NCBI GenBank assembly: GCA_021781255.1
Contig: JAJXXG010000748.1
Span: 1-12,966, forward strand
Length of the DNA: 12,966 nucleotides
DNA from: Acidobacteriota bacterium
GTDB lineage: Bacteria > Acidobacteriota > Terriglobia > Terriglobales > Acidobacteriaceae
Direction: 5' to 3'
Numbering within the stretch: the stretch's first letter is position 1; each line of letters opens with the position of its first letter. The notes beneath the pieces were generated by a model. That model was not told where the DNA came from, made no database searches, and saw only the letters and a list, made by a program, of their open reading frames with translations. The position numbers and the translations under genes were made by a program. Below are positions 1-6,519 of the stretch, piece by piece.

Positions 1-2
1 TC

Positions 3-320
3 GCGGTTGAGCAGGTTCAGCATGTTGCAGAAGCGCCATCAGCACCAGTTCAAGAGGCCGCCGCGCCTGCACTTGACCGAATGCAGCATGAGGAGATTTC
101 TGCGCCTGAAGCGGTTCAACAGGCTGCTGCTCCGCTGCCTGGCCCGCTGCAGCAGGACGAGCTTCCGGTGTTTGAGACAGTTCAGCAGGAAGAAGAAGAG
201 GTCTCATCGTTTGACGCGTCATCCGACCCGATTCAGCGGCGGATTGACAGCGCCTTGAAGCATCGCTCTTCCTTTAGAGGGATCAGGGAATACAGTCACG
301 GAGTCGGCGCCAGGCAATAA
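3..320 (+). CDS. 3' part of a low-complexity Pro/Glu/Gln/Ala-rich protein
   Basis: Open reading frame that enters from the left edge (the frame is open from base 3) and stops at 318-320, so only the last 105 residues are visible. The visible part is rich in Ala, Pro, Glu, Gln and Val, with repeated VQ(Q/H/E) steps and an acidic run EEEE near residues 77-80, as expected of a disordered linker. The tail carries SSDPIQRRIDSALKHR followed by REY. The downstream gene at 828-1262 ends with the related ADPFQRRINNALRQG and REF, so the two are probably paralogues; the missing N-terminus here may be a coiled coil like that of the neighbour. I recognise no family and assign no function. An internal ATG at 81 would also give an ORF, but the open upstream frame of the same composition argues that the gene starts outside the window. 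Confidence 0.6.
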   Translation, partial: AVEQVQHVAEAPSAPVQEAAAPALDRMQHEEISAPEAVQQAAAPLPGPLQQDELPVFETVQQEEEEVSSFDASSDPIQRRIDSALKHRSSFRGIREYSHGVGARQ

Positions 321-346
321 CGCATCTCTGTGCAACTTGCCTCGGC

Positions 347-376
347 TGCGCGGATATTTCCAGCGGCGCGCATTTT
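347..376 (+). terminator. Weak hairpin plus T4 after the first gene
   Basis: TGCGCG (347-352) pairs with CGCGCA (367-372) across a 14-nt loop and is followed directly by TTTT at 373-376. It lies 26 nt after the stop codon at 320. The long loop and short T-run make it a marginal rho-independent terminator. Confidence 0.3.
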
Positions 377-378
377 CG

Positions 379-396
379 CATCCTGCACATCCTGCA
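379..396. repeat. Perfect 9-bp tandem duplication
   Basis: CATCCTGCA occurs twice in a row (379-387 and 388-396) in non-coding sequence. It is probably a small replication-slippage product; no function is inferred. Confidence 0.5.
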
Positions 397-550
397 TTGT
401 TCAAAGAAACAGCAATCTGGGCAGAGAATTTTCGGGGCTCCGGACTTGAGCGTTCGATGAGTGTGGTTGCGGCATCAGCAGGATTCTGCCGGGACCGAAG
501 GGCAGAAAGTTACGAGCTGAAGGCAGGAAGAACGTGAGTCCGCTGAGGCA

Positions 551-579
551 TTGCCCAAGTTGAAAAACTGTCTTAGAAT
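551..579 (+). promoter_or_regulatory. Candidate sigma70-type promoter upstream of the 828 gene
   Basis: TTGCCC (551-556, 4 of 6 matches to TTGACA), a 17-bp spacer, then TAGAAT (574-579, 5 of 6 matches to TATAAT). Predicted transcription start is near 586, giving a long leader of about 240 nt to the ATG at 828. Found by consensus matching only. Confidence 0.35.
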
Positions 580-827
580 GGGCCACGCTGAGCGTTGGCA
601 TGTTCTGGATGCGCTGGCTCAAATGGCCGCAATCCTCGTCCGGGGTTCTGCGAGGCACAGATATGGCCGGGAGCGGCAAGGGCAATCGGTGAGTATAAGC
701 CAAAAGTGGCAGGGGTCGCGCAGAGGCTGAACAGGGGTGGTCTTAGTACCTTGGTAATCATCGCCAATGATTCTTTGGTGGATTACTTTTACCACTTCCG
801 TGCTAGCCTACTCGCCTGGAGTGAGTT

Positions 828-1262
828 ATGAGACAGGACGTTTATCGCGTTGCATACGACGAGGCAATCTCAGAGCTTAGCGACATAATCAACCAGTACG
901 AGCAACTGCGGCAGCGCAAGGAGCGGGTGGAGAAGGCCGTGGACGTTCTCAAGCCCCTTGTGGGAGCGAACGTGCAAGCCATCTCTGCCGACCGCGCTAC
1001 GGCAGGGTCTCCCCCCGACGAGCCTCCGCCGCCAGCGGAGCCTTCCCCGAGCTCAGGTCAAGAGGTATTGGCCGTTCCGGCTGCGATCCTGCAGCGGGTG
1101 GAAGAGCCCATATCGTATCCTGCTCCGCAGGCGTCGGCGGCAGATACGACTGCCGATCCGTTCCAGCGTCGCATTAACAACGCGCTGAGGCAGGGCTTCG
1201 GCGGCGGAGAGAGCCGGGAGTTTGCCCGGGCGTTTGCCGGCGGCCTGCTGAGAGGGCGCTAA
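828..1262 (+). CDS. Small protein: N-terminal coiled coil, disordered Pro/Ala linker, DPxQRRI tail
   Basis: 144-residue protein with three visible parts. Residues 1-45 are a charged, heptad-like helix (EAISELSDIINQYEQLRQRK...), likely a coiled coil. Residues about 55-110 form a Pro/Ala/Ser/Glu-rich low-complexity linker containing PPDEPPPPAEP. Residues about 111-144 are a conserved-looking tail with ADPFQRRINNALRQG, then REF and a Gly/Arg-rich end. The ATG is preceded by GGAG at 818-821 with 6-nt spacing, a good ribosome site. There is no signal peptide or membrane segment. The tail matches that of the truncated upstream gene, so the two are probably tandem duplicates. The shape (oligomerising helix, flexible linker, short basic end motif) suggests a structural or adaptor protein, but this is speculation; I recognise no family. 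Confidence 0.7.
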   Translation: MRQDVYRVAYDEAISELSDIINQYEQLRQRKERVEKAVDVLKPLVGANVQAISADRATAGSPPDEPPPPAEPSPSSGQEVLAVPAAILQRVEEPISYPAPQASAADTTADPFQRRINNALRQGFGGGESREFARAFAGGLLRGR

Positions 1263-1322
1263 CAGCAAACTGGCGGCCTCCTTGAGGGCCATGCAGCGCA
1301 CGCTTTGGTGCGCCAGCTTTAC

Positions 1323-1357
1323 GGCGGGGATGGAGATTCCATCCCCGTCACCTATTT
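1323..1357 (+). terminator. Rho-independent terminator after the 828-1262 gene
   Basis: GGCGGGGATGGA (1323-1334) pairs with TCCATCCCCGTC (1338-1349): twelve pairs including one G-U, closed by the triloop GAT. A short U-tract, TTTT at 1354-1357, follows after ACCTA-like bases. It begins 60 nt after the stop at 1262. The stem is the most stable inverted repeat I found by eye in the window; the slightly displaced T-run is the only weakness. Confidence 0.65.
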
Positions 1358-1486
1358 TGGCTCGAACCTGCACGGCCTGCATGTTCTGCTGCCTGGTGCA
1401 AAGCAGCATCCGCACAACGGCGGTCAGGTTACGCAATCCTGTTCATCCCGTCTTTTCCGGTCATTGTCTGGTAGTCTGAATTTCCC

Positions 1487-1515
1487 TTCAAACTTAGAAA
1501 AACAAACAGTTTAAC
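1487..1515 (+). promoter_or_regulatory. Candidate promoter for the methyltransferase gene
   Basis: TTCAAA (1487-1492, 4 of 6), a 17-bp spacer, TTTAAC (1510-1515, 4 of 6), inside an AT-rich island in otherwise GC-rich DNA. The predicted start near 1522 would give a leader of about 54 nt to the GTG at 1576. Consensus matching only. Confidence 0.3.
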
Positions 1516-1575
1516 TGGCAGAGTCGCGTGGTGCGCTGCGTGTGCTATGGTTCAAGCGTGCAAGCGGGAGCGGCG

Positions 1576-2340
1576 GTGCGCGACGAAGGGAATGCCCATA
1601 GGGGCAAGAAGGTGCGGAGGCTTTTGCCGGGGCTGGCAGTTGGCGATGGGTTTACGCGACATCCGTTTGACGTGGAGAACGGGGTGCGGACCAGCGGGCT
1701 GGTGGCCGGGCGGCATTTGAAGAGCGGACACCGGCACGACCGGCACGCGACGGCCTACTACGGGGTGGCGCCCTCGGTCTTTCAGGCACTGGTGAAGCGC
1801 TGGCAGCGGAGCGAGCCTGCGGCGCCTGTGGGTGAGTTCACTTTTGTGGATATGGGGGCAGGGATGGGGCGGGCCATCCTTCTGGCGGCCGCGATGCCGT
1901 TTCGTGAGGTGGTGGGCGTGGAGCTGAACCCCACCCTGGCGCGAATTGCGCGCCGCAATCTTGCGCTGTGGCGGGCGGCCGGGAAGACGCGAGCCGCGAC
2001 GCGCATGGTGTGTGGAGATGCGGCGGAGTTTACGCTGCCAAGGGGACCGTGCCTGGTCTTTCTCTTTAATCCCTTTGGCGCGCCGGTGATGCGACGGCTG
2101 CTGGCGCGGATTGCCGAGAGTTTTGCGGACCGGCCGGGGGAGCTCGACCTGCTGTATGTGAACAACGAGCAGGAGGGCGTGCTGGAGAGCGAGGCGGGAT
2201 ATGTGCGGCTGTATCGGGGGCAGGTGAGGCGGTCGAGGGCGGATGCGATTGCGGATCATGCAATCCTGGCCAACCAGCCCGACGGGGAGTATGCCTCAGC
2301 CAACTATGAGGACTGCTCAATCTGGCGGTGGGCGGGATAA
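1576..2340 (+). CDS. Class I SAM-dependent methyltransferase
   Basis: 254-residue cytosolic protein. A Rossmann-type methyltransferase core is visible: motif I FVDMGAGMGRAILLA at about residues 91-105, the acidic end of strand 2 in VVGVELNP (Glu116), an acidic GDAAEF step, and FLFNPFG as the motif IV-like loop, which resembles the NPPY/DPPF loops of this fold. The N-terminus HPFDVENGVRTSGL...GHRHD...TAYYGVAPS recalls a group of acidobacterial and other environmental methyltransferases that start with HPFD and GHxHD motifs; this is from memory. The substrate is unknown. Start choice: the frame is open from GTG 1528, but GTG 1576 has GGGAG at 1566-1570 with 5-nt spacing, whereas 1528 has no clear ribosome site; GTG 1612 is a third option. 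The gene stands alone, with 171 bp to the next gene. Confidence 0.8.
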   Translation: MRDEGNAHRGKKVRRLLPGLAVGDGFTRHPFDVENGVRTSGLVAGRHLKSGHRHDRHATAYYGVAPSVFQALVKRWQRSEPAAPVGEFTFVDMGAGMGRAILLAAAMPFREVVGVELNPTLARIARRNLALWRAAGKTRAATRMVCGDAAEFTLPRGPCLVFLFNPFGAPVMRRLLARIAESFADRPGELDLLYVNNEQEGVLESEAGYVRLYRGQVRRSRADAIADHAILANQPDGEYASANYEDCSIWRWAG

Positions 2341-2410
2341 CCGCAGGGAAGCTCGGAACACGGGACGGCAATGTCTTCGGGAGAGATTTGTTGACGAATT
2401 GGCCCTGCGG
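2341..2410. repeat. Widely spaced 8-bp inverted repeat after the methyltransferase gene
   Basis: CCGCAGGG (2341-2348), directly after the stop codon, is the exact reverse complement of CCCTGCGG (2403-2410), with 54 nt between. No T-run follows, so it is not a standard terminator. It may be chance or a structured 3' end. Confidence 0.3.
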
Positions 2411-2511
2411 AGAGAAAGCTGTTCAGGAGCCGGTTGGCGCGACCGTTTGCCGAAGTGAGCGGAGCTGGCCACCGGCCGTGAATCTGGCTGCAAAGCCATC
2501 GGAGCTCAACG

Positions 2512-3438
2512 TTGAGAGAGCAGCGTCTGATTCTGGGAATTGGTGAGCTATTGTGGGATGTCTTGCCGGAGGGGCCGCGGTTGGGCGGCGCGCCGGCGAA
2601 CTTTACGGTGATGGCGGGGCGGCTGGGGAATCATGCGGCGATATTAAGCCGCATTGGCCGCGACGACCTGGGGCGCAAGGCGGTAGCCGAGCTGGACCCG
2701 CTGCCGACCGATTCGAGCCATCTGCAGGTTGATCCGGTGCATGAGACGGGCCGGGTGACGGTGGCGCTGAACGATGGGCAACCGGAATACATCATCCACA
2801 AGCCGGCGGCGTGGGACTTCATGGAGCTTTCCGATGAGTGGGTGCAGATGGCTCAGCGAGCAGACGCGATCTGTTTTGGCTCGCTTGCGCAGCGAAGCCC
2901 GGAGTCGCGACAGACGATTCAGACGCTGGCGGCGCAGACATCTCAAGCCTGCGTGCGCGTTTTCGACGTGAATCTGCGCGCGCCGTTCTATTCCGGAGAA
3001 GTGGTGCAGGAATCGCTGGAGCTGGCGACCGTAGTGAAGATGAACGATGCGGAGGTGCCGCAGCTGATGACCCTGCTGGGGCTGCCGGTCGAAGAGGCGT
3101 TTGCGACGGCCACGCTGCGGCTTGGCGCGGAGCGGCTGCTGGCGGAGTTTCCCACGCTGGAGATGGTGGCAGTGACGCGCGGCGGGCTCGGCAGCCTGCT
3201 GGTGACGCGGGACGCGTGGCATGAGCACCCCGGGGTTTCAATCAAAGTGGCGGACACGATCGGTGCGGGTGACGCTTTCACCGCCGCAATGACGCACTAT
3301 CTGCTGCGCGGGGCTGAACTGGAAACACTGAACGAAGCCGGGAACCGCTGGGGCGCGTGGGTCGCCTCGCAGTCGGGCGCAATGCCTGCGCTGCCTGAGG
3401 CAGTGCGCGCCGGAATCGCGGCAGAGATCGAGGATTGA
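2512..3438 (+). CDS. PfkB-family carbohydrate kinase (fructokinase-like)
   Basis: 308-residue cytosolic sugar kinase of the ribokinase/PfkB family, which transfers phosphate from ATP to a sugar hydroxyl; fructose is the likeliest substrate. The N-terminus LGIGELLWDVLPEG, followed by GGAPANF at residues 25-31, is typical of bacterial fructokinases. The C-terminal PfkB signature DTIGAGDAF is at residues 248-256, with Asp254 of GAGD as the expected catalytic base and the glycines as the anion hole. FDVNLRAPFYS near residue 155 matches the strand leading to the nucleotide site. Length is normal for the family. It starts with TTG at 2512, supported by GGAG at 2501-2504 with 7-nt spacing and because the conserved N-terminus begins a few residues later; no ATG fits. 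It probably feeds glycolysis. No transporter or hydrolase is adjacent, so substrate cannot be fixed from context. Confidence 0.88.
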   Translation: MREQRLILGIGELLWDVLPEGPRLGGAPANFTVMAGRLGNHAAILSRIGRDDLGRKAVAELDPLPTDSSHLQVDPVHETGRVTVALNDGQPEYIIHKPAAWDFMELSDEWVQMAQRADAICFGSLAQRSPESRQTIQTLAAQTSQACVRVFDVNLRAPFYSGEVVQESLELATVVKMNDAEVPQLMTLLGLPVEEAFATATLRLGAERLLAEFPTLEMVAVTRGGLGSLLVTRDAWHEHPGVSIKVADTIGAGDAFTAAMTHYLLRGAELETLNEAGNRWGAWVASQSGAMPALPEAVRAGIAAEIED

Positions 3439-3529
3439 GCGCAATACTGTGTCGTGGAGTGCGCGGAACGATCTGGCTGGCGGCTTCATGCGTTGCAGCG
3501 CAGGCGACCGCTGCCCGCGCGCCCCGCGG

Positions 3530-3637
3530 CATTTTCAGGATGTGAAGACTTCCGGCGGGTTCGGGAATTTGCAGAAGGGGTACGCCATAGCGTTTGCCGA
3601 CCTGGAGGGGAATGGCGGGCTGGAGACGGTAGTGGTG
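3530..3637 (+). pseudogene. Remnant of an FG-GAP/VCBS-repeat protein (CRTAC1/ASPIC-UnbV type)
   Basis: A 36-codon stretch reads HFQDVKTSGGFGNLQKGYAI followed by AFADLEGNGGLETVVV. From memory this matches the repeat of CRTAC1-like FG-GAP/VCBS proteins, common and large in Acidobacteriota, where the corresponding text is roughly F-DVT-SGGFGHLQKGHG-AFAD-DNDGDQDI. In the remnant the calcium-binding DxDxDG-like loop has become EGNGGLE, losing most acidic ligands, and the sequence after VVV no longer resembles the family. The surrounding ORF (3449-3697) is only 82 codons against many hundreds for intact members. I take it as the decayed relic of a deleted gene. The alternative, a short chance similarity, is less likely because the order of motifs is kept over about 30 residues. 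Confidence 0.5.
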
Positions 3638-3823
3638 AAATCTTTCGAGATTGAAAAGACAAAAATTGCTCCGCGGATGCACGATCATCCCCACTGAGCG
3701 CGTGCAAGGACAGGAGATGGTCCCTGAAGCCATTTCTCAAACAGTAATCAGAACAATGAGTTATGCGAGCGGCAGCGGCTGATCCGGAGATCCGGGGCTG
3801 TGCCTGGATGGCATGGGAATGCA

Positions 3824-3852
3824 TAGACAAATCTTTTGTGATTCGTTACTGT
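3824..3852 (+). promoter_or_regulatory. Candidate promoter of the GntR/LacI-type regulator gene
   Basis: TAGACA (3824-3829, 5 of 6 to TTGACA), a 17-bp spacer and TACTGT (3847-3852, 3 of 6 to TATAAT). It would place the transcript start about 55 nt upstream of the ATG at 3915. The -10 is poor. No clear dyad operator was seen beside it. Confidence 0.25.
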
Positions 3853-3914
3853 CTTGACGAGAGTGGCCCGCATCAAAGCTGCGCAACTTCGGGCCCGTGC
3901 GGAAAGGTAATTGG

Positions 3915-5084
3915 ATGGCACGACCACGCAGATCTGCGAGCAAGCTGGCGCCACCGCCCGAGGCAGATCCGGGACAGCCGGTTGCGAAACACCGCCGGGT
4001 CTTTGACCATCTGCTGGCCAGCATCCAGACGGGCCAGTTGAAACCCGGCGACCGCCTGCCGAGCGAGGCGGAACTGGGCAGGCTCTTCGATGCTTCGCGC
4101 ATCACGGTGGCCAAGGCTGTTCTTGACTTGCAGCGGATGGGTCTGGTGACGCGACGGCCAGGGGCAGGAACCCATGTGCAGGGGCCGCACAAGGAGACGG
4201 GGCGCACCTTTGGCCTGTTGATTCCCGAGCTTGGATTGACGGAGATTTTCGAGCCGATCTGCCACGGCATGATGCGGTCGCCCTTTGCGCGCCCCGACGC
4301 GCTGCTGTGGGGTAATGCGTCGGCCTCGGCGCGCGAGGCCGCCAAAGAGGCTGAACAGATGGTGCAGTCCTTTATTGTGCAGAAGGTGGCGGGCGTTTTT
4401 TTTGCACCGCTGGAGATGGTTGGCGACAAAGATACGGTAAACCGCCGCATTGCGCGCACGCTGGAGCGGGCACAGATTCCCGTTGTGCTGCTGGACCGCT
4501 GCTTCATGCCGTTCCCTGAGCGGTCGGCACACGACCTTGTGGGAGTGGATAATCGACGAGCGGGTTACATGGCCGCGGCGCATCTGCTTGGCCTGGGCGC
4601 GCGCCGGCTGGTGTTTCTGGGCGAAGAAAACTCCGCCAACACGGTGGATGCGCGCATCACGGGGTTTTATGAAGCGCTGCGGGTCTTCGGAGTGGCCGTG
4701 GAACGGAATCCAGTGTGGCGCGGCAGTCCGCAGGACGAAGGATTTGTGCGTGCGATGATGGATGCCGCGCGGCCGGAGGGCATTGTGTGTGCGAACGATC
4801 TGACGGCTGCCCGTCTGATGCAGTCTCTGCTTGGCCTCGGCGTGCGGATTCCCGAGGACGTGCGCATTGTGGGCATGGACGACGTGAAATACGCGAGCCT
4901 GCTTTCCGTGCCGCTGACGACGATTCATCAGGATTGCGCGGGCATCGGCGTGGCGGCAATGGCGACGATGCTCGAGCGCGTCGAGCATCCTGAGCTGCCG
5001 GTGCGCGATGTGCTGGTGCCGACAAGGCTCGTGGTGCGGCGGTCCTGCGGAGCGCATCTGGCGCAGGCGGGCAGTGAGTCATGA
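3915..5084 (+). CDS. Transcription regulator: GntR winged helix plus LacI-type sugar-sensing domain
   Basis: 389-residue DNA-binding regulator. Residues about 27-90 form a GntR-type winged helix (VFDHLLASIQTGQLKPGDRLPSEAELGRLFDASRITVAKAVLDLQ, with the wing RRPGAGTHV). Residues about 97-385 form a periplasmic-binding-protein-like sensor of the LacI/GalR kind: TFGLLIPEL, VAGVFFAPL, IPVVLLDR, VGVDNRRAGYMAAAHLLGLGARRLVFLG, GIVCANDLTAARLM, VRIVGMDD, PLTTIHQD. This combination is known from AraR of Bacillus, an arabinose-responsive repressor, so a carbohydrate effector is likely; which one is unknown. ATG 3915 is chosen because GGAAAGG at 3901-3907 sits 7 nt upstream; GTG 3897 is a possible longer start without a good site. 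A sugar kinase lies 476 bp upstream and pncB follows, so target genes cannot be read from context with certainty. Confidence 0.85.
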   Translation: MARPRRSASKLAPPPEADPGQPVAKHRRVFDHLLASIQTGQLKPGDRLPSEAELGRLFDASRITVAKAVLDLQRMGLVTRRPGAGTHVQGPHKETGRTFGLLIPELGLTEIFEPICHGMMRSPFARPDALLWGNASASAREAAKEAEQMVQSFIVQKVAGVFFAPLEMVGDKDTVNRRIARTLERAQIPVVLLDRCFMPFPERSAHDLVGVDNRRAGYMAAAHLLGLGARRLVFLGEENSANTVDARITGFYEALRVFGVAVERNPVWRGSPQDEGFVRAMMDAARPEGIVCANDLTAARLMQSLLGLGVRIPEDVRIVGMDDVKYASLLSVPLTTIHQDCAGIGVAAMATMLERVEHPELPVRDVLVPTRLVVRRSCGAHLAQAGSES

Positions 5085-5137
5085 ACATCGTCTGCGGCGC
5101 TTTCGCGCGGCATTGCATAGAATCGGGGATATTGTGA
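5081..5137 (+). CDS. Possible 18-codon coupling or leader ORF between regulator and pncB
   Basis: ATG 5081 begins within the ATGA that ends the regulator (its TGA is 5082-5084). The frame runs 18 codons, MNIVCGAFARHCIESGIL, and stops at TGA 5135-5137, overlapping the proposed pncB start GTG 5134 as GTGA. So it overlaps both neighbours by four bases, a geometry typical of translational coupling. The ribosome site before ATG 5081 is weak. It may be coincidence; if real, its translation would deliver ribosomes from the regulator message to pncB. Confidence 0.25.
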   Translation: MNIVCGAFARHCIESGIL

Positions 5138-6519
5138 TTATCAATCTGGCCAGGCGCGCGCACGATCACAACTGGGAACTGGACCCCATTACACGCTCGC
5201 TGTTGGATACGGACTTCTACAAGCTGCTGATGCTTCAGTTTATCTGGAAGCATTTTCCCAGGACGCGCGCGACGTTTACACTGGTCAACCGCTCAACGGC
5301 GGTGCTGCTCGGCAACATGGTCAGCGTGGACGAGCTGCGCGAGCAACTGCAGGCGACGCGCAAGCTGCGCATGCACAAGTCCGAGCTGATCTGGCTGGCG
5401 GGCAATACGTTCTATGGCCGCAGAGGCATTTTTGAACCGGCGTTTCTGGAGTGGCTGGAGCGCGACTTTCGTCTTTCGGACTTTGAATTGTCGGTGGAAG
5501 AAGGGCAGATTTCTCTTCGCTTCGACGGCTTGTGGACCGAGACGACGATGTGGGAAATCTACGCGCTCTCAGCCATTGACGAGTTGAAGACCCGCGCGAA
5601 TCTGAAACGGCTGACCGAGTTTGAGCTGGACATTCTGTATGCCCGGGCCAAGACGCGGCTGTGGGAGAAGATGGAGCGCATGCGCGGCGTGCCGGGGCTG
5701 AACGTGAGCGACTTTGGCACGCGGCGGCGGCACAGCTTCCTGTGGCACGAATATGTTGTAAAGGCGATGAGCGACGTGCTGGGAGCGAGCTTTGCCGGCA
5801 GCTCCAACACGTTCCTGGCGTACAAGCACGACCTTGAGGCCATTGGCACCAATGCGCACGAACTGCCGATGGCGCTGGCCGCGCTGGCGAACACCGACGA
5901 TGAAGTGCGGTCGGCGCAGTACAAGCTGCTGGATCTGTGGCAGCAGACCTACCAGGGAGAGCTGCTGATCATGCTGCCGGATACGTATGGCACCACGCAG
6001 TTCCTCCGCAAGGCGCCGGACTGGGTGGCCAACTGGACGGGCCAGCGCATCGACAGCAAAGATCCCTACATTACCGGAGATGAATATATCGAATGGCTCA
6101 AGGAACGAGGCCGCGACCCGCGCCAGAAGCGGATCATCGCCTCTGACGCGCTGGATGTGGATATCATTCTCGGCCTGCATGCGTATTTTTCCGGCACGAT
6201 TCGTGGCGGCCTGAGGCCGAGCGATTTTCGCCGCGCAAGCGATTTTCTGGATGCGAGCAAGTGGATTCCGGAGCGGCGCATCCGCCTCAGCGCCGGGTGG
6301 GGCACGTATCTGACCAACGATTTCCGCAACTGCAATCCGCTGGGCGACGAAAGCTTCAACCCGGTAAGCCTGGTGTGCAAGATGAGCGAGGTCGATGGAC
6401 GCCCGGCGGTGAAGCTGTCAGACAACTACCGCAAGGCCCTGGGGCCGCCCGCGGAGGTCGAGCGCTACCGGCGCATCTTCGGCGTTGAAGGCGTGGCGGA
6501 TGCGCCGGCAACGGTGTAG
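5134..6519 (+). CDS. pncB: Nicotinate phosphoribosyltransferase
   Basis: 461-residue cytosolic enzyme of NAD salvage (Preiss-Handler route): nicotinate plus PRPP, with ATP, gives nicotinate mononucleotide. Recognised from SLLDTDFYKLLM at residues 22-33, FGTRRRHS at 194-201, SSNTFLA, GTNAHELP at 238-245 (His242 aligns with the autophosphorylated His of enteric PncB), LPDTYGTTQFLR, ASDALDVD and AGWGTYLTNDF near 387-397, then the C-terminal SLVCKMSEVDGRPAVKLSDN. The wording is closer to the alphaproteobacterial PncB type than to Escherichia coli. Two oddities: the usual RHDSGDP-like loop reads QRIDSKDP (304-311), and about 28 extra residues lie between YFSG and the IRLSAGWGT strand. GTG 5134 is preferred, with GGGGA at 5125-5129 (4-nt spacing); GTG 5074 in the same frame would overlap the regulator. 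It probably shares a transcript with the regulator. Confidence 0.9.
   Translation: MIINLARRAHDHNWELDPITRSLLDTDFYKLLMLQFIWKHFPRTRATFTLVNRSTAVLLGNMVSVDELREQLQATRKLRMHKSELIWLAGNTFYGRRGIFEPAFLEWLERDFRLSDFELSVEEGQISLRFDGLWTETTMWEIYALSAIDELKTRANLKRLTEFELDILYARAKTRLWEKMERMRGVPGLNVSDFGTRRRHSFLWHEYVVKAMSDVLGASFAGSSNTFLAYKHDLEAIGTNAHELPMALAALANTDDEVRSAQYKLLDLWQQTYQGELLIMLPDTYGTTQFLRKAPDWVANWTGQRIDSKDPYITGDEYIEWLKERGRDPRQKRIIASDALDVDIILGLHAYFSGTIRGGLRPSDFRRASDFLDASKWIPERRIRLSAGWGTYLTNDFRNCNPLGDESFNPVSLVCKMSEVDGRPAVKLSDNYRKALGPPAEVERYRRIFGVEGVADAPATV

Larger units (their letters stand above)
321..827. other. 507-bp intergenic region without a convincing gene
   Basis: No reading frame here looks coding. 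It holds a weak terminator-like hairpin at 347-376, a 9-bp tandem duplication CATCCTGCA at 379-396, and a plausible sigma70-type promoter at 551-579. An ORF from TTG 595 to TGA 831 overlaps the next start by ATGA, but its composition is unremarkable, it has no good ribosome site, and it is not called. If the 551-579 promoter is real, the transcript of the 828 gene has a leader of about 240 nt. Confidence 0.5.
1263..1575. other. 313-bp gap with terminator structures and a possible promoter
   Basis: No gene is supported. The first 90 bases fold readily: CTGGCG (1270-1275) can pair with CGCCAG (1311-1316), and the alternative hairpin GCGCAC (1296-1301)/GTGCGC (1308-1313) competes for the same bases. 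A strong terminator follows at 1323-1357. The AT-rich stretch near 1480-1515 holds a candidate promoter for the methyltransferase. Confidence 0.5.
3439..3914. other. 476-bp gap holding a gene remnant and regulator promoter region
   Basis: There is no intact gene between the sugar kinase and the GntR/LacI-type regulator. The first 200 bases contain the FG-GAP/VCBS remnant described separately. The last 100 bases contain a weak promoter candidate for the regulator. Other frames give only short, composition-driven ORFs. Confidence 0.5.

Noticed and set aside
401..703. 100-codon minus-strand ORF in the long gap
   Set aside because: Composition looks like random GC-rich DNA (scattered Pro, Leu, Arg, Ser), no ribosome site, no motif.
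595..831. 78-codon ORF ending in an ATGA overlap with the 828 gene
   Set aside because: TTG start without a good ribosome site, no codon-position bias I could see, no recognisable motif. The overlap is noted as a finding but the ORF is not called as a gene.
3873..5057. 394-codon minus-strand ORF opposite the GntR/LacI-type regulator
   Set aside because: His/Arg/Gln-rich translation typical of the antisense of a GC-rich gene; the plus strand gives a clear two-domain regulator.
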